A stretch of DNA of 64,000 nt. Source: Glandiceps talaboti (lineage: Eukaryota; Hemichordata; Enteropneusta; Spengelidae). The position numbers and the translations under genes are program-made. Shown one piece after another: positions 12,260-23,914 of the stretch; positions within the stretch are counted from its first letter, which is position 1, and the number at the start of each line of letters is the position of its first letter. The DNA lies in assembly GCF_964340395.1 (NCBI RefSeq), contig NC_135566.1, positions 18,003,001 to 18,067,000 of the forward strand. The letters are read 5' to 3'. The notes below the pieces were generated by a model. The model was not told the DNA's origin and ran no database searches. It was given only the letters and a program-made list of their open reading frames with translations.

Positions 12260-12340
12260 AGTATTTACTTTTGGACTTCCGTAACTGTTTCTTGATGAAG
12301 TTAATTAAATAGTTACGGAAGTCCAAGAATAATAAATACT
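12260..12340. repeat. Short inverted repeat (hairpin)
   Basis: Arms 12260-12290 and 12307-12340 share TTGGACTTCCGTAACT and its reverse complement, then AGTATTTA, with a 3-nt offset and a loop of about 16 nt. It is a MITE-like palindrome in intron 4. Confidence 0.75.
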
Positions 12341-13059
12341 ATGTTGAATCCTATCCATATTTCATTTCATTCTTTAAATAACTGAGCATATTTCAATCCT
12401 GTTATGAGTACCAACTTTAATTTTTGCTCAAATTATCTATCTCATTTACATAAATTAGAATATGGTTCCTTTGAAATACTAATTAAAACGACCAATAAAT
12501 TTATAAATAACATATTTTGAGAATATACTGAATATGAAAATAGATGGAACTATAGCTGTTATGGATTTTTTAGTCATTTCTACTTCATTAACATAAATTT
12601 GTGCATTATCTATACTTAATCATACGAATCAGTAAATACGCCAGATTTCGGTATAGAAATTCTAGCCGCATTCACATGTGGTGACCACAAGAGGGGGCCC
12701 CAGATTTGGCAACGTGAGGGCTAAAATTTGGTTAGGGACACCGATAGCAAATATGGCAATACACAAAGCTGTGAACAAATTGTGTATAGAAGCTAGAACT
12801 TCCTTACAGTGGTGGTTACAGGCATATTTTGATTATTGGTTGGTATAGTGACAAATAAACTGTAGTAAAAACTTCGTGTTTGATATCTTTACGCAAAACT
12901 ACTCAACTATTCTAGTCCTCATTTTTAGCTACAAAGCAGCTTACTAATAGTACTCCTATTGGCCAAACCATGAAATATTATCTCTCTGATTTACCTCAAT
13001 ATCATTAGCTTATTGAATTACTGAAATCCCTGTATATCAAGTTGCCATTCTGCGTTTAG

Positions 13060-13061
<2 letters not shown>

Positions 13062-13095
<34 letters not shown>
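13062..13095 (+). repeat. Poly-A tract of 34 bases
   Basis: An uninterrupted run of A in intron 4. It could be the tail of an old retroposed copy, but I see no recognisable body upstream. Confidence 0.95.
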
Positions 13096-13098
<3 letters not shown>

Positions 13099-13662
13099 TT
13101 TCTGGTCAGGACATTTTGTCTAAAGTGGTGCGATAACACAATTTGTTTTTTTTGATTGTCAAACTGGTCACTCAATCTACGATTTATGGCAGTTACTGTT
13201 CTTTTTATTCAGTACTTTAGAGTGAGTGTGCGTACATGTTCATGACTGACTCTGCAGTTGTCTTCACTTTAATAAGTAGGGAGGGGTATTTTTCTGTTTC
13301 TCCTCTGATCTGCAGACTGCTTGGGCTTTACAAACATGAAAAAAAAGACCGACGCAAGGGGTATTTAAGTGATGTGCATACTGACTAGAAACAATTCTTT
13401 CTTTTTTTGGCTTTAGTAGAGGTAAACTCTATTTAAATTCTTCTCAATATGCATGTAATATAATAATTATCAGACTACTGTGCAGTATTTTAGTTTCATA
13501 TGTTCAAATCCTAACAACTGGTTTGCAAAACCTTATATTGCTTCATTAGTAATATACTCCTGTTTTTGATAAATTGCACTTAGAGCTTGTAAAAATTACC
13601 TGAGTTCCCCGCCCACTTTAACAGAGTTAAGAAGTGTATAGTTCCCAAGTCACTTCATCAGG

Positions 13663-14116
13663 GTTCAATGTAAGATAAAAAACTAATAAAATTCTTTTAC
13701 TTTGAGGGTGGAGGGGGGTTGAGCCATTTTAGTTCTCATCCTACAAAAAACGATTTTACTTCTAATGGGTCTGATTTTGTACTTGTATATGGCTTTGTAT
13801 TAATTCATAGTACTACATACTACTACATACTGACTTTGTATTAATTCATAGTACTACATACTACTACATACTGGCTTTGTATTAATAGCACTACATAATA
13901 CTACATACTGGCTTTGTATTAATTCATAGTACTACATACTACGACATACTAGCTTTGTATTCATAACACGTACTACTTACTACTACATACTGATCTGAAA
14001 TTGATTGTGCTGTCTGAACTAATGTTCAATTTTGGCCAATTTAGTTGGAAGGGGTTCAATGAGGCCAGGACAGTTAGCTAACAACAAGAATTTAGTTTTT
14101 TTATCCTACATTGAAC
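13663..14116. mobile_element. TIR element, family E, with internal minisatellite
   Basis: The left end GTTCAATGTAAGATAAAA (from 13663) pairs with the right end TTTTTATCCTACATTGAAC (to 14116), giving imperfect terminal inverted repeats of about 30 bp. Between them is a degenerate tandem repeat of TACTACATACTAC-type units (about 13795-14000) of roughly 45-60 bp. The left end has a second copy at 60776-60882, which shows the element is dispersed. No transposase is encoded. Confidence 0.6.
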
Positions 14117-15639
14117 TATTGATCTCACCCCTTATATGTAATGTGCAGAATGAATTCATCCAACAGAATCAGGAGTACAAATTATACAAGTCCACTATAA
14201 TCCTGTGTTTTTCCTGCTATTTTCATTTTTGTAATATCAAAGATATGTAATTATACTTACGGGGATAGTCTTTGATAATATATAAGAATATTTATGACAG
14301 CTCGAGAAGGAAAATAATGATGCAGAAGAGATGTTTGAATTTGAAAGACATTTAAAAATTGTCTGCCTTATGTCAGAAACAGGTGGTCTGTATCTGTATC
14401 CATGCAGTTACGGTGAAGGACCTGTACTTAGAAAACACTCCAGTCAATCTGGGACTGATTATACTTCTGGGAAGAGTTATATGAATTTGAATAACATTTT
14501 CTGCCTTTTCAGTCTGACACATACAATGCAGGTATATACTTCTGATGAGATTCATTTGAATGTAAACATGTTTATTTTTGAAGTTGAAAACAGCGGATAG
14601 CCAATATATGACAATAAATGCTGGAGAATTAATTGTACCACTGTAAACATGTTATCACTGATTATATACCCCAGGTAAGTTTAGTTGATCCTGTGGGAGC
14701 CATGACGTACTGTATCACACCCTACCACCAACCTCATCATCTTCCGGAGTTAATGTAATCTGGTATTGTTGACACACAGTGACTGAAACCCAAGTTGGCT
14801 TTGGGCTGAATGGTTAACTTTACAGTTCTTTGAATTTTAAATTTATCCTGTCTCCAAAAACTCATGTTTTATGCATTTAGAATGTATAAGGCTTTCGGCA
14901 ATTTAGTTCCCTGTATTAAAGAGGTCGAGACATCCCCACTTTACGATGGTTATTAGTTAGGAGACTTGGAGTACAATTTCTGAAGGTTAAAAGTAGTCTT
15001 GTACATGTATAATACTATTTTGTTGACTAGTGTAACAAAACACCAACTGTCTACAACTATAGTAGTCTAGTTCCTATATGACGCGTTACGATAAACTACA
15101 TTCATTTCCACTCAATGTATCGTGAAAATCGTTATTCTAGCACAGAAATCTGTGCTACCTCCGCTGGGCAAAGGATATTAAATGACCCATGTTAGTAGTA
15201 ATCCATCACACAATTAACAGGCAGTTGAAATTGGTTAGTTCCTTTTCTAGACAATTGCTCATTAAACGAACTCCACCTCTCAAGTCTGAAACTATAAAAT
15301 CACATGGGGACGTGATACCGTATTGCTGTTTGTTTACAGTGCAATACAAGTAGGGTTCTGCTGAAAAAAGTGTACCTGTACTTAATTTCAATTAAATAAT
15401 TCTGAAAAATTTTCAGAGATGAAAAGTTCATTTTCAATAGTTAAGTTTGAATAAATGTAAGCTTTACAGATAGACGGCTGGCTGATACAAGTAAGGTGAA
15501 ATGGAATGGATTTGTTTGTGCTATTTTTAGTCTGAGGCAAGTTTTAATACTTAATGCTAATGAAATGCCGGATTTATTTCTGTGCCAGATTTATTGTCAT
15601 GCTTGCTTAGCATTTGGTCGACTCACGTTTTAGCTTACA

Positions 15640-16075
15640 CACTTTGATTGATTTTGTCTTAAAACATATATTTGGCTGGTGTAAGTTAAGGTTACACAAG
15701 TTGAATGATGCAAGTTTAACTGACAGGTTCTACATTTATTGGCTGATGAAAGTTTAAATGACACAAGAACTGACTGATATAAATTTGAAAGGACAAAAAA
15801 TTGACTGAGGCATTGGTTTAAGTCACACAAAATTGACCGAGGCAAGCTAATAGCTGACACAAAATTGACTTGTGCAAATTCAACCAACACAAAATTGACT
15901 GGTGCAAATTCAACCAACACAAAATGGACCCCTAATGCAAATTCGGCCAACACAAAACTGACTGATGCAAATTCAACCAACACAAAACAGACTCAGAGAC
16001 AATCTTAGCTGACACAATATGGACTGGGGCAAGCTTTCATAGCTGACACAAAATTGACTTGAGGCAAGTTTTTGC
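15640..16075 (+). repeat. Degenerate minisatellite with about 30-36 bp units
   Basis: Repeated AACACAAAATTGACTGGTGC-like units with CAAATTCAACC spacers, most regular at 15850-16000. Units drift in length and sequence, so it is not CRISPR-like. It lies in intron 4. Confidence 0.8.
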
Positions 16076-16484
16076 CAACTATTATACACAGAGTACAAGA
16101 CCAACTGCTGCTAACTGAACGTGTATGTTGAAACTATTGTTGTACATGACCCACGATTTTGGCGTCAGTTAAAGTCTTCAAGATATGAATTTTTCCTCTT
16201 TTCATTACCAATTCTAACCCCAGGGGGCATGACATTTTCATCTGACTTCTAACATTACACTAAGTGAAAAGTTCAGGGATAACATACCGAATGTACAAAT
16301 GTTAACCGTGTCATATTGCAATAGTACTGTAACTTTCCACTTGCCCTTTCCTCGAGTTTCTCTGACGTTTTGAATACCTTCATGAGGAAATGGCAATCTA
16401 ACATAGTATATTCTCTTTTCCACAGATAATATTTATTCAATTGTGTGTGTGCGTGTGATACTAAGTATACTTTAAATATACTTT

Positions 16485-16566
16485 ATTTGCACCAAATAAG
16501 TACAATGAAAGTATACTTTAAGTATATTTGATGTATATACTTTCATTGTACTTATTTGGTGCAAAT
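16485..16566. repeat. Perfect 31-bp inverted repeat with 20-nt loop
   Basis: Positions 16485-16515 are the exact reverse complement of 16536-16566. Outside them, TG-rich sequence (16442-16458) faces CA-rich sequence (about 16576-16598), so the stem can extend further. It could be a MITE, a cruciform-forming site or a small-RNA hairpin. It lies in receptor intron 4. Confidence 0.9.
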
Positions 16567-18507
16567 GCTAGTATATCGCACACACGCGCACACACACAAA
16601 TGGATAAATGGACAGAGCCCATTTCGGAACTAAAAAGATACTTTCCTTGCTTCCCCTAATACTTTATATGATACAGAATAGAGATCATGGCGTCTCTACT
16701 CAATTACTTTGACTCAAATTAGTCTGTTGCATACCATATAAGAAAGAGATAATTAATTAACAATATTATTGCCGAGGGCATAACCATAGTTACGGGGAAT
16801 TTTTATTCAATTTGCTGACCTGGTAATGCCCTATGAGCAGAGCAAATCAGAATACCTAGAAACCTGTAGAGTTAAATTTTATTGAGATCATACTGTTTTC
16901 AATTTTTGTGTTTTTATTATAAAATTCAGTGTATAATTACCATATGCCTGCAAGCAAGGTTATCATTGGCTGTTTTTTCAAGAATTCTTACCAATATTCT
17001 TTCATACAAAGAATATACCAGTGCAATGAATATTTCTAAATGCAGCGTACATAAGATTAATTCCTCCACGAAATCAGAATCAAAGAACGTTAATTATACA
17101 AAACTTCGTCAATGACACAGTTCCCCCATCATGTGACTGACTCAACAAAATTTAGAAGAAACTGGTGCATGGTAGCCAATAGATACCACAAAGTATCCAT
17201 GTTATCAAGGAAATGGCTGGATTTCGATAATTGACCCTGAATATCAAATTTTATGTTATTATATTCAGTACTGACTCTTGATATTTGTAGAGAAAACATA
17301 ACAGGAGATTTTGAAACAACTTTAGCTGAGCTTACAAGTTGCAAGATATTCTACTTACATAATATTTCATTATGCACTTCATAACACACAACTATAGATA
17401 TAACATTACATAGAACTGATTCCTTGACTTTGTGTAATTTGCATGTCCCATTTCACAAAGTACATACCTACCTGGCAGTTACCTGAGGGCACTTGTAACA
17501 ATTCTTAGTCATAATTCATAACCCAAAATGACCACCTAAGTTCCCTTTAATACTACTATAACAGTAGAAGTTATAAGGCTAATGCCTACCTTGTTCCTTT
17601 ATCCTGACTGACAACAAATCGTGCTTAAATGCAAGTTTTGACTCAGAATCTTCCAAGGCATGCATCTTTGTCCAAAGTTGCCGTGACAACCAGCCATGCT
17701 GATTTCAATACTTAGTCTGTGTCTGTTAATATCACCTTGACAGTTCAGAGGTTCTCTACATCGATCAGTTTCCTTCATACAGGAAGTTCTCATTTTTACG
17801 AACAACAAAAGGCTGTCTGTATAAGCTGATGTCAGAGACAATTAACGGCAACAGCCAATGGACAAAGATGCATTTTATAAAAAGGAGGACCTGACTGTGT
17901 CTCTCTCAAATTAAGGATGTGAATTCTTTCCGAACATTGTCACAACTGAAATGATCTTGTCAAAAAGTAAGCGCTTACCACCTTCACATTTCTGGTCGTT
18001 AATGCTGGACTCAATTCTGACTTGCTCCCGATCTTGCTTTTCAATTCCTGTTTTCAAAGATATACATATAAGATGTACTCGTGAGAAATATATTAGCATG
18101 CTTACTATGGGGCTCAATCCCCTTGTGAAACGTACTTGGAGTGTGAATCTAACACTTCCTGTATCGCCATCATTACATTTTGTATTTTAGTCATTTAAGC
18201 ATCATTGTATGTTTGTTGTCATTGTTTATTGACTGTTGCCATGACAACAAGACAACAATAGACGATAATTGCTCCTTGTGATTTTTTTTTTGCAGAGATG
18301 ACAAATCATGACATAAACGTCACTGAACTCAAAATTGCACTGCTGTGCAACTTTCACTTTTCAAAGAGTAGAATTAAATTCCTATATGGTTTGGGGTTTT
18401 TTTTGTCTTTTTTGTATTAGTTCCAACATCAGGACATAAATAATTAACATAGTATATTATACCATGCACAAGCCAAGTGTAACAAATATATGGAATACAT
18501 ACTGTTA

Positions 18508-18790
18508 CCGTTCCAAGTCACGACAACATGTGTCTATGTCACAACAATGCATGTCTACATCACTGGTTCTGCTGTGTTCAAAATATGACTCAAAACGTTC
18601 AGAATTGCCATTCGTTTCCCCGATTTTTCTTTGATATTACTGGCACTGGTGTAATTATGTTATTCTCCAATATTTTTCATCATTCAGTCAGAAAATACTC
18701 GTCTAGCAACTCGGAGTGATAAAGGCCCTCGAGGTCACTCATATTTTCCTTGGCTGAACGAAGTAAAGTATTGGGGAATAACATGAAAAT
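18508..18790 (+). repeat. Dispersed repeat family A, copy 1
   Basis: Shares blocks with the other copies: GACAACATGTGTCTATG, TTATTCTCCAATATTTTTC, GAAAATACTCG and a diverged form of the GACCTAAGGGGCCTT core, followed by TCACTCATATTTTCCTTGGC. Other copies lie at 19420, 36548, 48164 (inverted) and 63208. Confidence 0.7.
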
Positions 18791-19419
18791 AGCAGTATTT
18801 GCATCCATCCCCTCAAGCCGGTTTAAGTGACATGCTGCGGTCACATGACTCGATCTACATCACTGAACTGTATACAATGACAGCTGAAGAAGAAGGCTGA
18901 GTAATTCATCCGATATACACTAGGTAAATTATTTATACTCTGAGTTTAGAACTAATACAAAATATTCTAAATCAAGGAAACCATGTATATTTGCTTGTGT
19001 TCTATACTTGTTCTGACATCTGATCTATATAATGGCTTCGAGCATGTGCTTGCAGTGCACCACTTTTTTTCAAGAGGCTGCCATGTACGAGTGACAATTA
19101 CGTCTTTCTCAATGGAGTACAAATTAAAATTTAGTATGGCTATAATTACACAATTTGGCCATATTTTAAACTCCCTCCTGCATTATTTGAGTATCATTTC
19201 AGTTTTAAAGCCATTTAATGTTGATCAAATAACATTCAATTATTTTAGACTTCAAACAAAAATTCTCTCTGATTAGTATTTTACTATTTAATTTACACCA
19301 AAAATAGACTGGATGGCACTTTGATAGGCTCGGCTATGTATCAGATGTATAACATATATTGCACACAAGCCAGGTTGAACACATTCAAATAAAAAATGTG
19401 AGTTTACCCCAGCTGTTCT

Positions 19420-19688
19420 ATGTCATGATATTACGTCTATATTTAAAAATTTGATGACTTTGGTTCTGTGGTGTTCAAAATAGAGTCAAAATGGCCATTA
19501 GTTTTCCTAAATTATGCTTGAGGGGGTATAAACTACCCTGTCCCCTTATATTTTTCTTTATTCTGCCCGAAAATACTCGTGATCTGATGGTTTGACACTA
19601 CTCATCTAGCGACTAGTAGCTTAAAGGCCCCTTAGGTCACTCATATTTTCCTTAGCTGAACATAGACAAATACTGGGAATAATATCTC
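19420..19688 (+). repeat. Dispersed repeat family A, copy 2
   Basis: Carries GTTCTGTGGTGTTCAAAATA, CATCTAGCGACTAGTAGC and AAGGCCCCTTAGGTCACTCA, all shared with copies 1 and 3. It is diverged at its 5' side. It lies in intron 4, about 900 bp from copy 1. Confidence 0.65.
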
Positions 19689-21054
19689 TATTAAACAAGC
19701 CTATCAAAGCACTACCCTAGACTTTAATTGACAGTCAACGACACGACACGACACGACATAAAATGTACACTGCCAACATCCGATTGGACAATAGTCAAAT
19801 AAAGGGTGAGTGAACCACTCAAAGTCGTGCACCACACTCGTGCTTAAGTAAATTCAATTTGTCATTTTTATACCCTTTATAAAGTCATTTCCTGTGTGCT
19901 CCTTACAGAAAGCCATGACATGCTGATAACTCGGGGCATTTTTATGACAGATTAACATACACGAAGGAAGTATTATATCTAATACATGGGATTAATGGTT
20001 CCAATTTTCACTTATCTGTGTATTGAGAATATTAGCAAAGACTTAAAATTGTGTATCAGAGATAAATCAATCTGGAAGCAAATGACAAATATTGATACAT
20101 AAGTTACCCCTAAATTCGTAGTATTCAGGAGAATGACTTATTTTCAGATCATTATTCAACTAAAGCTGAAAGTAGTTTTCCTAGATCTATACATTTGAGG
20201 CTTATTAGATAACAGGTTATTTGTCAAGTTCCATATTATTTCAAATAAATAAAGTTATAAGTCACTTAATCTTGATATGATGTTTACTAAATTTTGACAT
20301 TTGGCACTTCTTTTCAAAGTTCAATGCAAAGTCATTCACTATTTCTCTTCTTACGATTTACCGTACACAAACAGAAAGCAAGGTATGAGCGATGAATATT
20401 TGACAATATTTTCTTCAAGCTTCTTGCACGAATGAATTTCTTTGCACTTTCTTCATTATACATGACAACTGTAATACATTAGGAGCCTTGTGGTATGCAT
20501 ATCATTGGAATGAACGAACTGTGGAACTTTGAAAATCTTCAGTACATTACATTTTTTACAACATCAACAGATAATTTTGTAGAATACTACCGTTTGCCAC
20601 ATTAAAATCTTTTTTTTTTCCATAGCCTTCACTTTTTTTAATCTGCAAATTAAATTACCATCTGCACTGCAACAAGCATGAGGCAATTTTTTTTTTAAAT
20701 CCACCAAAAACATAACCAGATCCTTGAATACAGTGTCTAAAATCTGCAGTTATCTGTTTGCACAAAAAGATTTTGTACATCCTTGAAACTAGAAAGATGG
20801 TTCTGTATACATACCGATGTCTCTATCTTTATATACTTACACGCCCAAAAAGACGATCGCTTCATGTCATTCCTGTGTTTCTCCGTCGCGTTCCTGCTTG
20901 TACTTACAAAAACTCATTTAATTTAAATGGATTGATCAAAATAATTGGCAGTAAAGTTTTCACTAGAAATCTACACCAGTAGATCAAGAAGAAAACTTGA
21001 ATAAAAATTCAATTTAATTGTCATTTCAGGGCAAAGACACATGTACCAATGCAA

Positions 21055-21933
21055 TATACTCACTGTCGCAGTTTTGGGACAGGGTCATGTTATTCGACGA
21101 TTAGTATTGGATAAACACTGCAAAAAAGTAACACCCATCATTGCTGCTTAGACAAAATTTTCCTTAGGATCTTTTTCAACAGGATTTAAAGTCAGAAATA
21201 ACTTTGTTGATGACGAAGTCCCCAAATTTATAATGCTACATCGATGACTTAGTAATCAGACAACAGTATTGATAATCGGACACAAACTTCCATGCCAATT
21301 TACATATGTGTCTCGTAAATTATGAATTTCGCGTCTACATTTGATTTAAATATTGAGCAAAAACAATTATATTGTAATCACAGTTACACAAAAGTTGATT
21401 GTTTTTTGCAAAGAATTATCATGAACACTGTCCCAGTATACTGAATTTGACTCCAGGATTCCATCACTGTTCATGGCACTGCTTGGCAGTCTATGTCTTG
21501 GGTACACAAACGTCAGTACTGTCCGATATCTGAGACACTTTTTTGCTCCAGATACATACCATAATTTTGTTCACAAAAACACCCAGATTGAATGGAAAAT
21601 ATCAGTTTGAATGGAGAACTGGGAGAAAACTATTAATGAGATATATGTAGCGTTAAATAATAGCAAAATGATATTCAAGTGATTTTGTAACATTTCTGCG
21701 TATTTTGCTGTAGCGAAAACACTGACAACTACGGCAGCGTTGTTACATATGATAATTTTGTGATTGCTGATATTAGTGCTGTCAAAGCCGACACCACAAA
21801 ATTAGCATTGAATCAAAGTTTTAGTATCACCATATTTAATATGAATGCTTGAGCACAACAATATGACAGTTCTGGAGAAAACAGCAAGACGGGATGAGTT
21901 GATATCTGTCCGAAAACCCCGACAGTGAGTATA
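21055..21933. mobile_element. Non-autonomous DNA element with 28-bp TIRs
   Basis: The left end (21055-21082) begins TATACTCACTGTCG and the right end (21906-21933) is its reverse complement with 3 mismatches in 28. The internal 820 bp has no transposase-like ORF. A TA dinucleotide at each edge could be a target duplication, as for Tc1/mariner, but this is unproven. It lies in intron 4. Confidence 0.55.
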
Positions 21934-22265
21934 ATGATGTATTTGCTTGTGAATTTAATTGTCAACTGGTTTGAAAATTTGAAAATTTGAATTTTTGAAA
22001 GATGACATTTTAAATATCAATACTGTGTCTACTAGATGTTTTATGATGGTGATTCAGACATGACTACATGATAAAAAATAATTGCTCTACACATCATCAT
22101 TGCATCAGCACTGGCTCACCTTTGACCTGCCATGACACAGGGCATTGTGGGAGACATTTTTTCGATTTTGAAGAAACATTACGACAAAACATTTCAGATT
22201 ACTTTGAAATTTGCTCACATTCTGGAAACTTGGTTCAACAATTATAATGTCATTTTCTATCAGGA

Positions 22266-22560
22266 ACACAACAGAATTACAAGAATGCTACTTTTTACAA
22301 ATTTTACATTTTCTCCCTTTTTTCTGAAAACTTTGACTTTCAAATTGTTGAAATTTGATGACAAGCCAAAATGGAAGTTTTGATAGTCACATGTTTTTTC
22401 TTTTGCTTTTTTTTAAAAAATATGCATTTCTCCAAAACAACAGAATTACAAGAATACTACTTTACTTTTTTTGAAACTTTCACTTCAAATTCTTGAAATC
22501 TGATGAACTGGCAAAATGAAAGATATGAAAGTCATTGCTATTTTTTTTTAAAATATGCAT
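22266..22560 (+). repeat. Local direct duplication
   Basis: The block starting ACAACAGAATTACAAGAAT at about 22266 recurs at about 22438, and both continue through a diverged ACTTTCA...TTGAAATCTGATGA...AAAATATGCATTT series. The unit is about 170 bp. No coding meaning. Confidence 0.65.
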
Positions 22561-22887
22561 TTGAATGACAACTTTCATATTAGGAAACTAAAAGTCTACA
22601 TTCGTGAGACAACTTTTTTTGATAATTTTTTATATCTTCTGTTGAGCACAAATTTGTGATAAAACAACAACAGCGCTATCCTTATTAGTGCTAAGGAAAA
22701 GGGAAAGGTATATAGGGAAAGGGGCAAATGCAGGAGGCTTTGAACTTCAATTGACGTTACAGTATGATTACCACCAGGATGAAATAAGTTATAAGAAATA
22801 TACCTCGAACATCCTTTCATGAAACAGTACCTTCATTTGAAGTTTAACACTTGCTGCAGTTACTGAAGTTATTTGTCTACAATTCAC

Positions 22888-23096
22888 CTGAATTGCTTTA
22901 TTCTTTTCCTGCTCATCTTTTGTAAATTTGGTTGTCTCTTGGGCTTTCACCACCGCTTGAATCAGATTGTACATCTCGATGTCTCGTTTCTCCATGGCGA
23001 TTCGTTCTTCTGGCGTCACATTCATTGAGTTGAGTCGTTCGGCTTCAGCTTGGTTCTTGATCTTCTGTCGCTTTGAGTATCTGCCAACTCGGACAG
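22888..23096 (-). CDS. Nuclear receptor exon: C-terminal extension, hinge and LBD helix 1
   Basis: Encodes the last two bases of Ser148 and residues 149-217. The acceptor TCACAG joins in phase 1 to the DBD exon, giving GMSIH|S|VRVGRYSKRQKIKNQ. The basic V-R-x-G-R-x-S-K-R-x-K stretch matches the C-terminal extension of REV-ERB and ROR receptors, which contacts A/T-rich DNA 5' of an AGGTCA half-site. The charged hinge (AEAERLNSMNVTPEERIAME) leads into helix 1 (MYNLIQAVVKAQETTKFTKD), which fits the AH-x-ET pattern of NR1 receptors. The donor CAG|GTGAAT is phase 0. Confidence 0.94.
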
Positions 23097-23676
23097 CTGT
23101 GACATAGAATACACAAAACATAATCAGAAACAGGAAGAATACCATGTACATAAAAAAAGATAAAATTACCTAGATTAATTGCTGTAACTCCCAAATCATG
23201 GCCTTTAAATGTAAAATATTGCATTTCTTTTATTGCTTTACTATGCATGTCAGCCACAGCTGGCACTTTCTAACTAATTCCTCATAACATTAAACTGTGG
23301 AGCATCTTCCATTTAACAGCCAAAGCCTTTCACTGTACGGGTTACCTTCAAATTATGACACATCTGTGCAGATATTGCCATTCAAGTTTCCTTTGAGTCA
23401 TTGGAATGAATTTTATGGCTTTCATATAGCAGTTTCTTCGAGTAGTCAAAATAAAACCTTCAAGAATATTAATCACCAGGTTTCAATAAATCTGATATAC
23501 CTCATAATAAAAAAAAATGAAGGAAATGTGCAAGGAAGTACTTGATTTCAACAGACTCTGAGACGAATCACGGTGGGATAATTCCGAACATACAGGCTTT
23601 AGACAACATACAAGAGAATACACTCCAATGTTAAGTTAGTGGCTATGCTGTGTGAAAAACAACTTCATTTGACATT

Positions 23677-23703
23677 TGACCTTGAAGATTAAGGTCAAGG
23701 TCA
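23677..23703. promoter_or_regulatory. Cluster of three AGGTCA half-sites
   Basis: TGACCT at 23677-23682 faces two abutting AGGTCA copies at 23692-23697 and 23698-23703. AGGTCA preceded by A/T-rich sequence is what ROR, REV-ERB and related receptors bind as monomers. A diverged copy (AAGGTCAAGG with similar flanks) near 38699 suggests the cluster is carried by a repeat. Function is inferred only. Confidence 0.3.
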
Positions 23704-23901
23704 AATCGGATAAATGTCAAAATAACAGGGACTGCCAAGATGATACGGTTACAGACACTGGATTGGTGTCTTAACCTGTATGATACAAACTGAAGATTTT
23801 ATGTCCAGAAAACTTTCCAAGGTAAATGTTTTATGTTGAAACTTACACTGATCAGACTGGAATGAAATTGGTGGCTCTCCAGGGCTTGCAATTAACAGTA
23901 T

Positions 23902-23914
23902 CCCCCCCCCCCCC
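23902..23914 (+). repeat. Poly-C run of 13
   Basis: An uninterrupted C tract in intron 3; length may be uncertain in assembly. Confidence 0.9.

Larger units (their letters stand above)
11230..22887 (-). other. Receptor intron 4 (phase 0)
   Basis: An 11.7-kb intron full of repeats: a hairpin at 12260-12340, a poly-A tract, a TIR element at 13663-14116, minisatellites, a perfect hairpin at 16485-16566, two copies of dispersed family A, a TIR element at 21055-21933 and a local duplication near 22266-22560. A pseudo-exon near 17586-17687 was examined and rejected. No other coding signal was recognised. Confidence 0.85.

Noticed and set aside
13062-13095. Processed pseudogene ending at the poly-A tract
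   Set aside because: No recognisable gene body, target duplication or polyadenylation signal precedes the tract.
15640-16075. CRISPR-like regularly spaced repeats
   Set aside because: Units drift in sequence and length, spacers are not unique, and the context is an animal intron; this is a degenerate minisatellite.
17586-17687. Possible extra receptor exon in intron 4 (minus strand, HGWLSRQLWTKMHALEDSE...KEQ, donor CAAG|GTAGGC)
   Set aside because: The acceptor has no pyrimidine tract, and an in-frame TGA lies just above it. Its phase-1 end does not fit the phase-0 exon at 11229, and joining it there would create a stop. The exons at 22888 and 11229 already join in phase and give a normal helix 1-3 spacing.
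17599-17841. 80-codon minus-strand frame in intron 4
   Set aside because: No domain resemblance and no good splice sites in this frame; it only overlaps the pseudo-exon above.
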